From the NCBI RefSeq assembly GCF_010500895.1, contig NZ_JAAAWO010000001.1, positions 607,245 through 671,244 on the forward strand: 64,000 nucleotides of DNA. Reading direction: 5' to 3'. This document shows positions 36,185 to 45,417 of this stretch, piece by piece. Made by a program: the position numbers and the translations under genes. Numbering within the stretch: position 1 is the stretch's first letter; the number at the start of each line of letters is the position of its first letter. The notes under the pieces are model-generated. The model was not told where the DNA came from. It saw only the letters and a list, made by a program, of their open reading frames with translations, and did no database searches. This DNA is from Alteromonas genovensis (GTDB lineage: Bacteria > Pseudomonadota > Gammaproteobacteria > Enterobacterales > Alteromonadaceae).

Positions 36185-37150
36185 GTGAAAGAATTCGACC
36201 TTATCGGCCGCTACTTTTCTGCTGGCGGTCATAAAAGACGAGACGTAGTTATTGGTATTGGTGATGATTGTGCCGTTACTATGGTGCCTGAAAATCAGCA
36301 ACTCGCAGTAACTACTGATACGCTTGTAGCAGATGTCCACTTTCTAAGAGATGCGCCCGCTAAGTCAGTGGCGTACAAGGCCGTTGCAGCCAACCTTAGT
36401 GACTTGGCAGCTATGGGTGCAGAGCCTGCTTGGATCAGCCTGTCCCTGTCCCTACCTGAGGTTAAGGAAGCATGGTTAAGTGACTTTGTTACCGGTCTCT
36501 ACGAGCTTACTCAATACTACTCTGTACAGCTAATTGGTGGTGATACGGTTAAAGGTCCTATGGCCATGACTATCACTGCACAAGGTTTTATCCCTCCAGG
36601 TTCAGAGTTGACCCGCAGTGGCGCCAAACCCGGTGATTGGGTGTACGTTACTGGTACACTGGGCGATGCAGGTGCCGGTTTAGATATCTTACAAGGTAAG
36701 TTAGACGTTGCCGGCGAGGCGAGAGACGTGCTGATAAATAGGCATTATTTCCCTACACCTCGCGTTGCGGTTGGAACAGCAATGCGTCGTATTGCATCTT
36801 CTTGTATCGACGTATCTGATGGCGTTATTTCCGACTTAAAACATATCTTAAGTGCATCTGGCTGTGGTGCTAATCTTCACGTTGATCGTCTGCCGTTATC
36901 CAGAGCACTAACAAGTGCGGTATCACAGGATGAAGCCATAGAATATGCGCTTTCTGCTGGTGACGATTACGAACTCATTTTTACCGTATCGGAAGAGCAG
37001 CGAGGGAGCCTTGAAACCTCTATCGCGAGTACAAACGTGAAGGCAACGTGTATTGGTCAGCTTACCGGCCACAACGATAAGCTTTCACTGTTTAAGAATG
37101 ACGAAAAGTACACGCCAAAGCAGTCTACAGGCTACGAGCATACCTTTTAA
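36185..37150 (+). CDS. thiL: Thiamine-monophosphate kinase
   Basis: Phosphorylates thiamine monophosphate to the active cofactor thiamine diphosphate. AIRS-like fold: VIGIGDDCAVTMV, TDTLVADVHF, GGDTVKGPMAMT, SDGVISDLKHIL, SAGDDYELIFT. GTG start, 321 residues, normal length. Third gene of the ribH-nusB-thiL-pgpA unit; the same order occurs in E. coli. Confidence 0.95.
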   Translation: MKEFDLIGRYFSAGGHKRRDVVIGIGDDCAVTMVPENQQLAVTTDTLVADVHFLRDAPAKSVAYKAVAANLSDLAAMGAEPAWISLSLSLPEVKEAWLSDFVTGLYELTQYYSVQLIGGDTVKGPMAMTITAQGFIPPGSELTRSGAKPGDWVYVTGTLGDAGAGLDILQGKLDVAGEARDVLINRHYFPTPRVAVGTAMRRIASSCIDVSDGVISDLKHILSASGCGANLHVDRLPLSRALTSAVSQDEAIEYALSAGDDYELIFTVSEEQRGSLETSIASTNVKATCIGQLTGHNDKLSLFKNDEKYTPKQSTGYEHTF

Positions 37151-37164
37151 TATGGACATTTAAC

Positions 37165-37665
37165 ATGCAGGCTGAGTTTCGAGCTAGAGTAAGTATGAAG
37201 AACCCAGTGCACTTCTTAGCGCTTGGGTTTGGCAGTGGCTTAGTCCCCGTTATGCCGGGTACCTTTGGTTCTCTCGCCGCTATCCCTCTGCTTTTATTGT
37301 GTATGGGTCTATCTACGCCTTCCTTTATTGCCGTTACGCTTATAGCTTCAGTCGTGGGCATCTATCTGTGCGGTAAAACCGCTGATGATATGCAGGTACA
37401 CGATCATGGTTCTATTGTATGGGACGAAATTGCAGGCATGTTTGTTACGTTTTTATTTTTACCGCTAACGGCATCAACACTCGTTTTGGGGTTTGTGTTA
37501 TTTAGACTATTCGATATTCTTAAGCCCTGGCCTATTGGCGTTATCGATAAACGGTTACATGGCGGTACGGGAATAATGCTTGATGACCTACTTGCAGGTG
37601 CAATGGCATGCGCGTGCTTGCATATTTGTGTAACCCTGTATCCTGCTGTACTTACCCTGTTTTAA
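37165..37665 (+). CDS. pgpA: Phosphatidylglycerophosphatase A
   Basis: A 166-residue inner-membrane phosphatase giving phosphatidylglycerol. Conserved: HFLALGFGSGLVPVMPGTFGS, YLCGKTADDMQVHDHGSIVWDE, RLFDILKPWPI, GGTGIMLDDLLAG; three to four membrane helices. The N-terminus from 37165 fits E. coli; ATG at codon 11 is an alternative. Its last nine bases including the stop (CTGTTTTAA) recur downstream in a 17-nt array. Confidence 0.93.
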   Translation: MQAEFRARVSMKNPVHFLALGFGSGLVPVMPGTFGSLAAIPLLLLCMGLSTPSFIAVTLIASVVGIYLCGKTADDMQVHDHGSIVWDEIAGMFVTFLFLPLTASTLVLGFVLFRLFDILKPWPIGVIDKRLHGGTGIMLDDLLAGAMACACLHICVTLYPAVLTLF

Positions 37666-37702
37666 AAAGGCATATGCTTTATTAAGCCATCTGTTTTATC
37701 AA
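37652..37702 (+). repeat. 17-nt tandem array seeded from the 3' end of pgpA
   Basis: TTACCCTGTTTTAAAAA (end of pgpA with its TAA), GGCATATGCTTTATTAA, GCCATCTGTTTTATCAA. Units 2 and 3 match at about 12 of 17; units 1 and 3 share CTGTTTTA. Each copy keeps a terminal AA. Confidence 0.65.
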
Positions 37703-37736
37703 GATATGCAAGAGGGTAGTTGACGAAACTTATAGT

Positions 37737-37763
37737 AAAAGCCCGCATTATTGCGGGCTTTTT
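37737..37763. terminator. Bidirectional terminator, pgpA / dxs
   Basis: GCCCGCA / TGCGGGC stem with a 4-nt loop, preceded by AAAA and followed by TTTTTC. It separates the two repeat arrays that extend from the ends of pgpA and dxs. Confidence 0.88.
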
Positions 37764-37797
37764 CGTATCTTTTCTTTTTAGCGCTAGAATTTATAAC

Positions 37798-37887
37798 GCT
37801 AAAAGCGCATTTGTTAAAAGCCCAGACGTTAAAAACCAAGCTACTAAAAACTAAGCGACTAAAACCTACCTTGCCAAAAACTGGGTG
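37798..37887 (-). repeat. 15-nt tandem array seeded from the 3' end of dxs
   Basis: Six exact-length units on the plus strand: GCTAAAAGCGCATTT, GTTAAAAGCCCAGAC, GTTAAAAACCAAGCT, ACTAAAAACTAAGCG, ACTAAAACCTACCTT, GCCAAAAACTGGGTG. The last is coding (Thr-Gln-Phe-Leu-Ala of Dxs, read on the minus strand) and the fifth contains the stop TAG; the other four lie beyond the gene. Confidence 0.85.
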
Positions 37888-39746
37888 GCGCTGGCTACAA
37901 TGCCTTTTGCATCCAATCCGTGCTCTTCGTACATTTCTTGCTGCGTGCCTTGCAAAATGAAACTATCAGGAAGACCAAGCGTCTTAACTCGCTTCATTAC
38001 ACCGTGTTGCTGAAGGTGTTCGATAACCGCGCTACCAGCACCGCCCATGATACAACCGTCTTCAAGTGTCAACAGCACATCATGCTCTTGTGCAGCCTTT
38101 AAAACAGCATCGCCATCAAGGGGCTTTACAAAGCGCATATCAATAACGGTAGCGTCGATGGCCTCAGCTGCCTCAAGTGAATTTGGTAGCAAGCAGCCAA
38201 AGTTAAGAATGGCGACGCGCTGGCTTTCCTTGGCCATACTTTCTCGACAAGTGCGCGACTTTCCTATCGCCAGTGCTGTCATTGCTTTGTCGGGCGTTAC
38301 GCCCATGCCTGAGCCACGAGGATAGCGCACGGCTGCGGGCTGGTTAGCTAAGTGGCCTGTGTATAGCATTTGGCGGCATTCGTTTTCGTCTGAAGGTGCC
38401 ATTACAATGAGATTTGGAATACAGCGTAAAAACGCGATATCAAATGCGCCTTGGTGAGTAGGGCCGTCAGCACCCACAATGCCGGCTCTGTCTATAGCAA
38501 AAAGCACCGGTAAATTCTGTATAGCTACATCGTGAATAAGCTGGTCGTACGCCCGCTGAAGGAACGTAGAGTAAATCGCCACAACTGCATTGAGGCCCTC
38601 TTTGGCTAAACCTGCACCAAAGGTCACGGCGTGCTGTTCTGCAATGGCAACGTCGAAGTATTGCTCGGGATATTGTTGAGAAAATGCAACCATGCCGGAG
38701 CCTTCACGCATAGCTGGCGTTACCGCCATGAGTTTAGGATCTTTCGCCGCCATGTCACACAGCCACTCGCCAAATATCGCAGAGTAGGTAGGCGCGGTTG
38801 CTTTTGATTTTGGTAACGCGTTATCGGCCGGGTTAAACTTGGGCACCGCGTGGAATTTAATTGGATCTTCTTCAGCAACCGCATAGCCCTTACCTTTTTT
38901 GGTAACAACATGAAGAAGTTGAGGGCCTTCAAATTTTCGCATATTGCGTAAGGTATCGACCACTGCGTTTACATCGTGCCCATCTATAGGACCAATGTAG
39001 TTAAAGCCAAGCTCTTCAAAGATAGTACCCGGAACGACCATTCCCTTGAGATGCTCTTCAGCTCTACTAGCAAATTCTTTAATGGGTGGGACATTGCTTA
39101 ATAGCTTCTTTCCGCCGTCGCGTATAGAGTTAAATAGGTTACCTGTTAACAGGCGCGCCAAATGGCTATTTAGGGCTCCTACGTTCTCAGAAATAGACAT
39201 CTCGTTATCGTTGAGGATAACAACCATGTCTTTTTTGATATCACCTGCATGATTGAGCGCTTCAAACGCCATACCTGCCGTCATTGCACCGTCGCCAATG
39301 ACCGATACAATCTTGCGGCCCTTTGCTTCTTTCTCTGCAGCAACTGCCATACCCAAAGCTGCACTGATTGATGTAGAGGAGTGGCCAACTGCAAATGTAT
39401 CGTAGTCGCTTTCGCCAGGCCAAGGGAAAGGGTGCAGTCCGTCTTTTTGTCTAATGGTTGACATGCGATCAGCGCGCCCCGTAACTATTTTATGGGGATA
39501 AGCTTGGTGGCCCACATCCCATATAAGACGGTCGAACGGCGTATTATAGATATAATGAAGCGCCACGGTTAATTCCACCGTGCCTAAACCAGAAGCAAAA
39601 TGTCCGCTACTTTGACTTACACAAGTCAGAAGGTACTCGCGAAGTTCATCGGCAAGTTCGCGCAGCTTCTCTTGAGGTAACTGCCTTAATTTGTCCGGCG
39701 TCTGCGCGAGGGCAAGCGTGGGGTAATGTTGGAGGTCTAAACTCAT
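37866..39746 (-). CDS. dxs: 1-deoxy-D-xylulose-5-phosphate synthase
   Basis: First enzyme of the MEP isoprenoid pathway; thiamine diphosphate dependent. Domain I carries [14 protein letters not shown] and the TPP motif [18 protein letters not shown]; domain II has [16 protein letters not shown] and [15 protein letters not shown]; domain III ends near [12 protein letters not shown]. 626 residues, close to E. coli's 620, so the downstream repeat has not lengthened the protein. Last gene of the xseB-ispA-dxs operon. Confidence 0.97.
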   Translation of the reverse strand: MSLDLQHYPTLALAQTPDKLRQLPQEKLRELADELREYLLTCVSQSSGHFASGLGTVELTVALHYIYNTPFDRLIWDVGHQAYPHKIVTGRADRMSTIRQKDGLHPFPWPGESDYDTFAVGHSSTSISAALGMAVAAEKEAKGRKIVSVIGDGAMTAGMAFEALNHAGDIKKDMVVILNDNEMSISENVGALNSHLARLLTGNLFNSIRDGGKKLLSNVPPIKEFASRAEEHLKGMVVPGTIFEELGFNYIGPIDGHDVNAVVDTLRNMRKFEGPQLLHVVTKKGKGYAVAEEDPIKFHAVPKFNPADNALPKSKATAPTYSAIFGEWLCDMAAKDPKLMAVTPAMREGSGMVAFSQQYPEQYFDVAIAEQHAVTFGAGLAKEGLNAVVAIYSTFLQRAYDQLIHDVAIQNLPVLFAIDRAGIVGADGPTHQGAFDIAFLRCIPNLIVMAPSDENECRQMLYTGHLANQPAAVRYPRGSGMGVTPDKAMTALAIGKSRTCRESMAKESQRVAILNFGCLLPNSLEAAEAIDATVIDMRFVKPLDGDAVLKAAQEHDVLLTLEDGCIMGGAGSAVIEHLQQHGVMKRVKTLGLPDSFILQGTQQEMYEEHGLDAKGIVASATQFLAR

Positions 39747-39778
39747 TTATTTATTATCTTTTTCAACATGGCGCGTGG

Positions 39779-40669
39779 CTAGTGGTCACGTTTTACCAAA
39801 AGCTCGCTAAACGCAATTAAACTGTCTGTATTGTAAGGTAATCGGGTTAAGGGTTGTAGTGCCTTTTCATGCAGCACTGCCAATTCCTCTTTCGCACCAT
39901 CTAATCCAAGCTTTGCAGGGAAGGTATTTTTTCCCTGGGCTTCATCAGAACCTGCCGGTTTCCCAAGAATCTCGTTACTACCTTCTACGTCCAAAATATC
40001 GTCTTGGACTTGAAATGCGAGGCCAATGTTGCTGGCGAACACCAAAAGGTCAGCTTCTGACTGCTTGTCCAAAGTGCCGCAAACAGTGGCAATCATCTCA
40101 ACACAAGCGCGAAGCAATGCACCGGTTTTAAGCCTATGAAGCATTTTTAATGCATCAATGTTTATGGTTTGCCCAGTGCTTGCTAAATCAATAGCTTGGC
40201 CGCCACACATGCCGTGATAGCCCGCACAGTTTGCAAGTATGCTAAGCAGCTTTGCGCGTTTAGTATCGCCAAAATCGCTAAGCTCGGCGTCGGCGAGTAT
40301 ACTAAACCCAAGTGTCTGAAGTGCGTCGCCAGCTAAAATGGCTGTTGCTTCGTCAAAAGCAATATGACAAGTAGGCATGCCGCGTCGCAAGTCGTCATCG
40401 TCCATAGCGGGTAAATCATCGTGCACCAGTGAATAGGCGTGCACACACTCAATAGCCATGCTAATGGCCATTTGATCTTTCTTTGGTACGTCGAGAGTGT
40501 TGCCCACAACATGCACCAGCAGTGGTCGCATGCGCTTGCCGCCCGCCAGAAGGGCATGGCGCATGGCTGCCTTCAATTGCGGTGCATAATCGGGAAGTTC
40601 TTCGATAAGTTTTAATAAAGACGCATCAGTTTGCTGCTTAACTTGCTGATGCAGAGCAGAGAAATTCAT
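39779..40669 (-). CDS. ispA: Farnesyl diphosphate synthase
   Basis: A 296-residue prenyltransferase. First aspartate-rich motif DDLPAMDDDDLRRG near residues 82-95 and second QVQDDILDVEG near 220 bind the Mg-diphosphate; GGKRMRP binds IPP. Product FPP feeds quinone and undecaprenyl synthesis. 32 nt upstream of dxs in the same operon, as in E. coli. Confidence 0.96.
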   Translation of the reverse strand: MNFSALHQQVKQQTDASLLKLIEELPDYAPQLKAAMRHALLAGGKRMRPLLVHVVGNTLDVPKKDQMAISMAIECVHAYSLVHDDLPAMDDDDLRRGMPTCHIAFDEATAILAGDALQTLGFSILADAELSDFGDTKRAKLLSILANCAGYHGMCGGQAIDLASTGQTINIDALKMLHRLKTGALLRACVEMIATVCGTLDKQSEADLLVFASNIGLAFQVQDDILDVEGSNEILGKPAGSDEAQGKNTFPAKLGLDGAKEELAVLHEKALQPLTRLPYNTDSLIAFSELLVKRDH

Positions 40670-40699
40670 TAAATTACCTGTAGTTAAAAAGTGAGCAGA

Positions 40700-40942
40700 T
40701 TAGGGTTGCTCACTCTCAGGGAGCGATTGAAGTGTTTCTTCGCCTTGTTCATTAAGCAGGATTTGTACTTTCTGCTCAGCAGTTTCAAGGGACTTTTGGC
40801 CTTGTCTAGAAAGCGCTATGCCGCGTTCAAATTTTTCCAATGCTTTATTTAGCGGCAAATCGCCGTTTTCCATTTCATCGACGATCGATTCCAATTCAGC
40901 AAGGGTTTCTTCAAACGTCGCGGTATCCGTTTTTTTTGTCAT
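40700..40942 (-). CDS. xseB: Exodeoxyribonuclease VII small subunit
   Basis: An 80-residue helical-hairpin protein: FEETLAELESIVDEMENGDLPLNKALEKFERGI is the family core (read in overlapping parts). Partner of XseA, not in this window. First gene of the xseB-ispA-dxs operon; the promoter should lie just right of 40942. Confidence 0.95.
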   Translation of the reverse strand: MTKKTDTATFEETLAELESIVDEMENGDLPLNKALEKFERGIALSRQGQKSLETAEQKVQILLNEQGEETLQSLPESEQP

Positions 40943-41460
40943 AAAAGTGCTCGATAATGGGCAAAATTACCATATGGCGCACATTAACGGACGGTAGCAG
41001 ATGGGTCAAATGGTTTGTCCCAATATCGAGCATCCGGCTGAGCATCTGGCCAAATGCTTGGTCTTGTCTCTTGGAGTTAGTAAAGACCAATTTTACTCAG
41101 CGTCATTCATTTGTGTATTAGCTCTTCGCAGTGTCAACACTTGGGCCTGTGGAATCTTGAGCGGCTTTGAGTGTGTGGACCTTTGTTGCGAAAATATACA
41201 GGGAGGGTTAATACGCCCTAAGTGGTGTTGATATAAAAGATAACTCAACAAACATTACGCATAATGAAGTGAGGCGATACATACTATTAGCGACCTAGAT
41301 AGTTATCGCTATCAACAAAGTCATTAAATATTTACTATTGCGTAAAAGACAGGAGATATTTGTGATATTTTTCAACAATGTTGTTATAGATTTTCTATAC
41401 TTTGCCGATAGAATCAGAGTATATCACTAGTACTAGCTGCATATTTAAGAGGAAGAGTGA
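40943..41460. other. Intergenic region xseB / pomA
   Basis: 518 nt. The left part holds a 76-codon open frame (41001-41231, plus strand) whose product, rich in Cys and Trp, resembles nothing I know and has no clear ribosome site; I do not call it a gene. The right part holds the FliA-type promoter of pomAB (41385-41411). In between is AT-rich DNA with a small GATAG / CTATC inverted repeat. Confidence 0.6.
41385..41411 (+). promoter_or_regulatory. Sigma-28 (FliA) promoter of pomAB
   Basis: TATAGATT (6 of 8 to TAAAGTTT), an exact 11-nt spacer, then GCCGATAG (7 of 8 to GCCGATAA). The element ends 49 nt before the pomA start. Motor stator genes are typical late (class 3/4) FliA targets in polar flagellar hierarchies. 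Confidence 0.8.
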
Positions 41461-42222
41461 GTGGATTTAGCAACCGTAATAGGCATGTTGGGAGCCATCG
41501 GCTTTATCGTAATGGCGATGTTGATGGGCGGTACCATGAGTATGTTTATCAACGTGCCTTCACTTCTTATCGTATTCGGTGGAAGCTTGTTTGTTGTTTT
41601 ATCTCAGTTCACATTGGGCCAATTCTTTGGTGCAGGTAAGGTGGCTGGTAAAGCCTTTATGTTTAAAATCGATACGCCAGAAGAGCTAATCGAGAAAATT
41701 GTAGAAATGGCTGATGCAGCGCGCAAAGGTGGTTTCTTAGCCCTAGAAGAAGCAGAAATAAGTAACGAATTTATGCAAAAAGGCGTCGACATGCTTGTTG
41801 ACGGTCACGACATTGAGGTAGTGAGAGAAACGCTATCAAAAGACATTAAAATGACAACAGACCGACATGAGTTCGGGGCAACTATCTTTAAAGGCATGGG
41901 CGACGTTGCGCCAGCAATGGGAATGATAGGGACGCTAATAGGCTTGGTTGCCATGCTCTCTAACATGGACGACCCTAAATCTATCGGCCCGGCAATGGCG
42001 GTTGCACTTCTTACCACTCTCTACGGTGCCTTCTTTGCCAACATTATATGTTTACCTATTGCGGTTAAGTTGTCTAACCGAGCAGCAGAGGAAAAACTGA
42101 ATCAAAGCCTTATTCTAGACGGAATTGTGGGTATAGCCGATGGCCAAAACCCTCGCGTTATCGATGGCATCTTGAAAAATTACCTAGCGGCGAGTAAGCG
42201 CAGCACCGGTGAGGAAGAGTAA
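41461..42222 (+). CDS. pomA: Flagellar motor stator protein PomA (MotA family)
   Basis: A 253-residue membrane protein with four helices (two N-terminal, two near residues 150-200). The cytoplasmic loop and block DVAPAMGMIGTLIGLVAMLSNM are nearly identical to PomA of Vibrio. GTG start with AGAGGA upstream. With PomB it forms the ion-conducting stator; sodium drive is inferred from PomA-like sequence and marine origin. Stop overlaps pomB (TAATG). Confidence 0.95.
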   Translation: MDLATVIGMLGAIGFIVMAMLMGGTMSMFINVPSLLIVFGGSLFVVLSQFTLGQFFGAGKVAGKAFMFKIDTPEELIEKIVEMADAARKGGFLALEEAEISNEFMQKGVDMLVDGHDIEVVRETLSKDIKMTTDRHEFGATIFKGMGDVAPAMGMIGTLIGLVAMLSNMDDPKSIGPAMAVALLTTLYGAFFANIICLPIAVKLSNRAAEEKLNQSLILDGIVGIADGQNPRVIDGILKNYLAASKRSTGEEE

Positions 42223-43151
42223 TGGCTGAAGAAGAATGTCCTAAGTGCCCACCCGAAGGCCTCCCAGCGTGGATGGGGACATTTGCCGATTTAATGTCGT
42301 TGCTGATGTGCTTCTTTGTACTGCTTCTTTCATTTTCAGAAATGGATGTTCTGAAGTTTAAGCAAATAGCAGGCTCTATGAGTTTTGCGTTTGGTGTGCA
42401 AAACAAGATAGAAGTGAAAGATATTCCAAAAGGCACCAGCGTTATTGCAATGGAGTTTAGACCGGGAAAGCCAGATCCTACGCCAATTGAAACCATTCAA
42501 CAGCAAACCATTGAAATGACGCAGCAGATGCTGGAGTTTCAAGCGGGTGATGAAGATTCTGCTGGGGGCAGGCAGAAACAACGCGGCGAGCAACGAGGAG
42601 GGCAAGCGCAGCAAACTGCAACAGACTCGTCCTCCTCCGCATCGCAAAGCTCAGAGGAGTCTCAAACGGCTGAGTTAATGAAAAAAGTGGCCCAGCAGCT
42701 TCAAAAACAAATTCTCGATGGCTCAATTGAGATGGAGTCGTTAGGTCAACAGCTTACCATTCGCATACGTGAAAACGGTTCGTTTTCAGCGGGCTCTGCG
42801 TTTTTACAGCCACAGTTTCAGCCTGTAATTCGTAAAATTGGAACACTGCTGGCAGATGTACCAGGTGAGATAGCCATATCTGGCCACAGTGACGGGCAAC
42901 ATATCGCGAACGAGCTGTACCGCTCAAACTGGGACTTGTCTGCTCAGCGAGCCGTTGCTGTTGCTGAGGCCATGCGAACTGCGCCTGGCTTCGACGAAAG
43001 CCGCATGTCGGTAGTAGGGATGGCCGATACCAATCCTATTGTGGAAAATGCCACATCAGCATCCGATAGGGCGAGAAACAGACGGGTTGAAATTAATATA
43101 AATCAAGGCGAACCTATGATTTCAAAACCTATCTCCGTCATCGATGATTAG
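42222..43151 (+). CDS. pomB: Flagellar motor stator protein PomB (MotB family)
   Basis: A 309-residue single-span protein. The ion-binding aspartate is D23 in TFADLMSLLMCFFVLLLSF. Residues 95-145 are a low-complexity linker rich in Gln/Ser (plug region and spacer), and residues 180-300 form the OmpA-like peptidoglycan-binding domain (ISGHSDGQ, DLSAQRAVAV, RNRRVEI). It anchors the stator to the wall. The C-terminus is followed by a 13-nt repeat array. Confidence 0.95.
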   Translation: MAEEECPKCPPEGLPAWMGTFADLMSLLMCFFVLLLSFSEMDVLKFKQIAGSMSFAFGVQNKIEVKDIPKGTSVIAMEFRPGKPDPTPIETIQQQTIEMTQQMLEFQAGDEDSAGGRQKQRGEQRGGQAQQTATDSSSSASQSSEESQTAELMKKVAQQLQKQILDGSIEMESLGQQLTIRIRENGSFSAGSAFLQPQFQPVIRKIGTLLADVPGEIAISGHSDGQHIANELYRSNWDLSAQRAVAVAEAMRTAPGFDESRMSVVGMADTNPIVENATSASDRARNRRVEININQGEPMISKPISVIDD

Positions 43152-43157
43152 AGTGAC

Positions 43158-43248
43158 TGGTGTCAAATAAGGCTCTCAAAGAAGCTTTTAAATTGCGCCT
43201 TTCAATTGAGCCTTTCAACTAAGAATTTCAACTAAGGCTGCCAAATAA
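43158..43248. repeat. 13-nt tandem array downstream of pomB
   Basis: Seven exact 13-nt units: TGGTGTCAAATAA, GGCTCTCAAAGAA, GCTTTTAAATTGC, GCCTTTCAATTGA, GCCTTTCAACTAA, GAATTTCAACTAA, GGCTGCCAAATAA. Units 4, 5 and 6 differ by 1-3 bases from their neighbours. Non-coding, starts 7 nt after the stop. A further pair (ATAAAAGCCAGATGG, TAAAAGTCAGATGAA) follows near 43280-43309. Confidence 0.88.
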
Positions 43249-43328
43249 AATCAATACTCATCGTTTGATCGCTCACTTGATAAAAGCCAGATGGTAAAAG
43301 TCAGATGAAAAAGCCGTTGAGAAAAAGA

Positions 43329-43359
43329 AAAAAAAGCGACGCAATTGCGTCGCTTTTTG
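43329..43359. terminator. Bidirectional terminator, pomB / cfa
   Basis: AGCGACGC-AATT-GCGTCGCT, an 8-bp stem flanked by an A-run on the left and TTTTTG on the right. Serves pomAB and the convergent stress operon ending with cfa. Confidence 0.9.
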
Positions 43360-43398
43360 TTTATCAGGCCTGTAGATTCCGCCTCACTTTAATTTTAA

Positions 43399-44658
43399 TT
43401 AAGTTCCGCGGGCCAATAAATCTCTGTATTGAGGCTTTGAAATAACAAGCTGTACCGTACTTATCGTTCTCTCAAGAAAGCCGCCTTCGCAGTACTTAAG
43501 ATAGTAAGTCCACATGCGAACAAAACGTTCATCATAGCCGTCTTGAAGCAGGTCGTCTTTTGCCGCTATAAAAGCTTCATACCAGTGATTTAATGTTTTT
43601 GCATAATCGATACCGATATCGTGCAAGTCTCTGATCATCATGTCGGAATGCTTTTTAAGATGGGCATTAAGTTGATACTGAGAAGGTAAAAAGCCACCTG
43701 GGAAAATGTATTTCTGAATAAAGTCTACGCTGTTCGAATAACTTTCATAGCGTCTATCATCAATGGTAATTGACTGTAAAAGCATAAGACCGTTTTCTTT
43801 AAGCAACGACGAGCACTTTTCGAAGAAATTACCCAAAAACGAACGACCCACTGCTTCTATCATTTCAATCGAAACAAGTTTGTCGTATTTGCCTTCTAAT
43901 AAACGGTAGTCTTTTTTGAGAAGCGTCACTTTATCTTGCAGTTGTTCTCGCGCAATCCAGTCTTCCGCCCACGCATATTGCTCTTCAGATATTGTGGTCG
44001 TGGTGACTTTACAGCCATAATGCTTCGCTGCGTATACTGCTAGTCCACCCCAGCCTGTGCCAATTTCTAAAAGATGATCATTTTCATTAAGCTTAAGTTT
44101 GTCGCATATGGTTTTAAGCTTATGATTTTGCGCTTCGTTCAACGAGGCGTTTGGGTCTGGATAAACTGCAGATGAGTACATCATTGTACCATCGAGAAAG
44201 CGAGTATAGAGTTTGTTGCCCAGGTCGTAGTGGGCTTCAATATTCTTTTTGGCTTGGCTAGTGGTGTTGCGGCGTGCAAAGTGCTGTAACTTCATCACAG
44301 GCATTGTTAGCCACTTAAATTTATTCTCCCACTCATCGAGTGTAGGCAGGTTACGTGCGAACACCTGCACCACAGCGGTCACGTCATTACTGTCCCAGTG
44401 ACCATCCATATAGGCCTCGCCGGCACCAACACTGCCACCAAGCAAAAGGCTACGATAAGCTTTTACATCTTTAATATTTACAACGGCTGATAATTCATCC
44501 TGCTCGTTGCCAAACGTTGCAATAGTGTCGCCGTTTTCTTGAATAGTAAGGTTACCAAGGGGGAGGTGTTTCAAACATTTAAGAAACAGCGTTCTACAGG
44601 TTTTGTCTATAAACGAAACCTCTGATGTAGAGAGTAATACAGATTCACCAAAAGACAT
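43399..44658 (-). CDS. cfa: Cyclopropane-fatty-acyl-phospholipid synthase family protein
   Basis: A 419-residue SAM-dependent enzyme. The methyltransferase core has LEIGTGWGGLAVYAA near residue 190 and the downstream blocks VSIEMIEAVGRSFLGNFFEK and QKYIFPGGFLPS typical of Cfa. Such enzymes modify unsaturated acyl chains of membrane lipids. Last gene of a five-gene operon with DUF1365, an FAD oxidase, an SDR and an NTF2-like protein, a set linked to ECF/ChrR control and photo-oxidative stress in other Proteobacteria. Confidence 0.9.
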   Translation of the reverse strand: MSFGESVLLSTSEVSFIDKTCRTLFLKCLKHLPLGNLTIQENGDTIATFGNEQDELSAVVNIKDVKAYRSLLLGGSVGAGEAYMDGHWDSNDVTAVVQVFARNLPTLDEWENKFKWLTMPVMKLQHFARRNTTSQAKKNIEAHYDLGNKLYTRFLDGTMMYSSAVYPDPNASLNEAQNHKLKTICDKLKLNENDHLLEIGTGWGGLAVYAAKHYGCKVTTTTISEEQYAWAEDWIAREQLQDKVTLLKKDYRLLEGKYDKLVSIEMIEAVGRSFLGNFFEKCSSLLKENGLMLLQSITIDDRRYESYSNSVDFIQKYIFPGGFLPSQYQLNAHLKKHSDMMIRDLHDIGIDYAKTLNHWYEAFIAAKDDLLQDGYDERFVRMWTYYLKYCEGGFLERTISTVQLVISKPQYRDLLARGT

Positions 44659-44661
44659 TTT

Positions 44662-45417
44662 TTATTTTTCCTGACTCTTTTCTGGGTGTGTATATAAAGG
44701 CGTCTTTTTTATAAATAGCATAAGTGCTTGCCAATATATTCCCAATACAGTTTTCATTGTCATACTAGGTATACGTCTCATTACTTTAGTTAGATTCGCA
44801 TTATCTAAAGTAAATTTGTTTAAATTTATTCCGGCACAAAATTCTTTGTCTGCTCTAACGCAATCCATTACCAATGATAGCTTATCTGAAGGTTGCGTTA
44901 TGCGCCATTGATAGGTCATGTCCATTGGGTTAAATGGAGAAACATGGAAAGCTTTAGGCGTATCTTCTTGTGTCGACAAATCGACCAAGTAGTAGTGCCT
45001 TTCATTCCACGGCGTATTGCTGACTTCAGCAAGCATATGGCTAAACGTACCGTCGCCTTGCCTGAGATAGTAAAAATTCACAGGGCTAAAGTACAGCCCC
45101 CACATGCGCAATTGCCCCAACATAAATACGTCGCCATCTAACGCGGTGTCGCCGTTTAACGATGTCATCTTTTCAAGCACTGCGTCTTTTAGAGGTTTCC
45201 CATCATCGCTTAGGTAATCACTGCGTTTAAACCGTGCTCGCGCCCACTTGCGAATTGAAAAATGTGTTAAATTCTCTGATAACGCGTTGAGCTCTGACTC
45301 GTCTAACTTTAGCCAAAACAAATAAATGTCGTAAACAAATTTGTGCTTCGTTGGCTTAAAACGTTCGTGATAAACACTGCCTTTGTATATGGCACTTTCT
45401 ATTTGCATTGCCGTCAC
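44662..45417 (-). CDS. DUF1365 family protein
   Basis: A 251-residue protein of the DUF1365 family: the start ESAIYKGSVYHERFKPTKHKF, then YDIYLFWLKLDE and MLGQLRMWGLYFSPVNFYY (read in parts) are family signatures. Its biochemical role is unknown; it nearly always lies with cfa and an FAD-dependent amine-oxidase-like protein, so a role in lipid modification is inferred. Four-nt overlap with the upstream FAD gene and 3 nt before cfa. Confidence 0.88.
   Translation of the reverse strand: MTAMQIESAIYKGSVYHERFKPTKHKFVYDIYLFWLKLDESELNALSENLTHFSIRKWARARFKRSDYLSDDGKPLKDAVLEKMTSLNGDTALDGDVFMLGQLRMWGLYFSPVNFYYLRQGDGTFSHMLAEVSNTPWNERHYYLVDLSTQEDTPKAFHVSPFNPMDMTYQWRITQPSDKLSLVMDCVRADKEFCAGINLNKFTLDNANLTKVMRRIPSMTMKTVLGIYWQALMLFIKKTPLYTHPEKSQEK

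Noticed and set aside
37751..37960. 69-codon open frame with [21 protein letters not shown] peptide repeats
   Set aside because: It is the plus-strand reading of the dxs 3' repeat array and overlaps the dxs coding end; the peptide repeats only reflect the 15-nt period.
41001..41231. 76-codon open frame between xseB and pomA, Cys/Trp-rich product
   Set aside because: No recognisable similarity, no clear ribosome site, unusual composition; likely chance, though it lies in real intergenic space.
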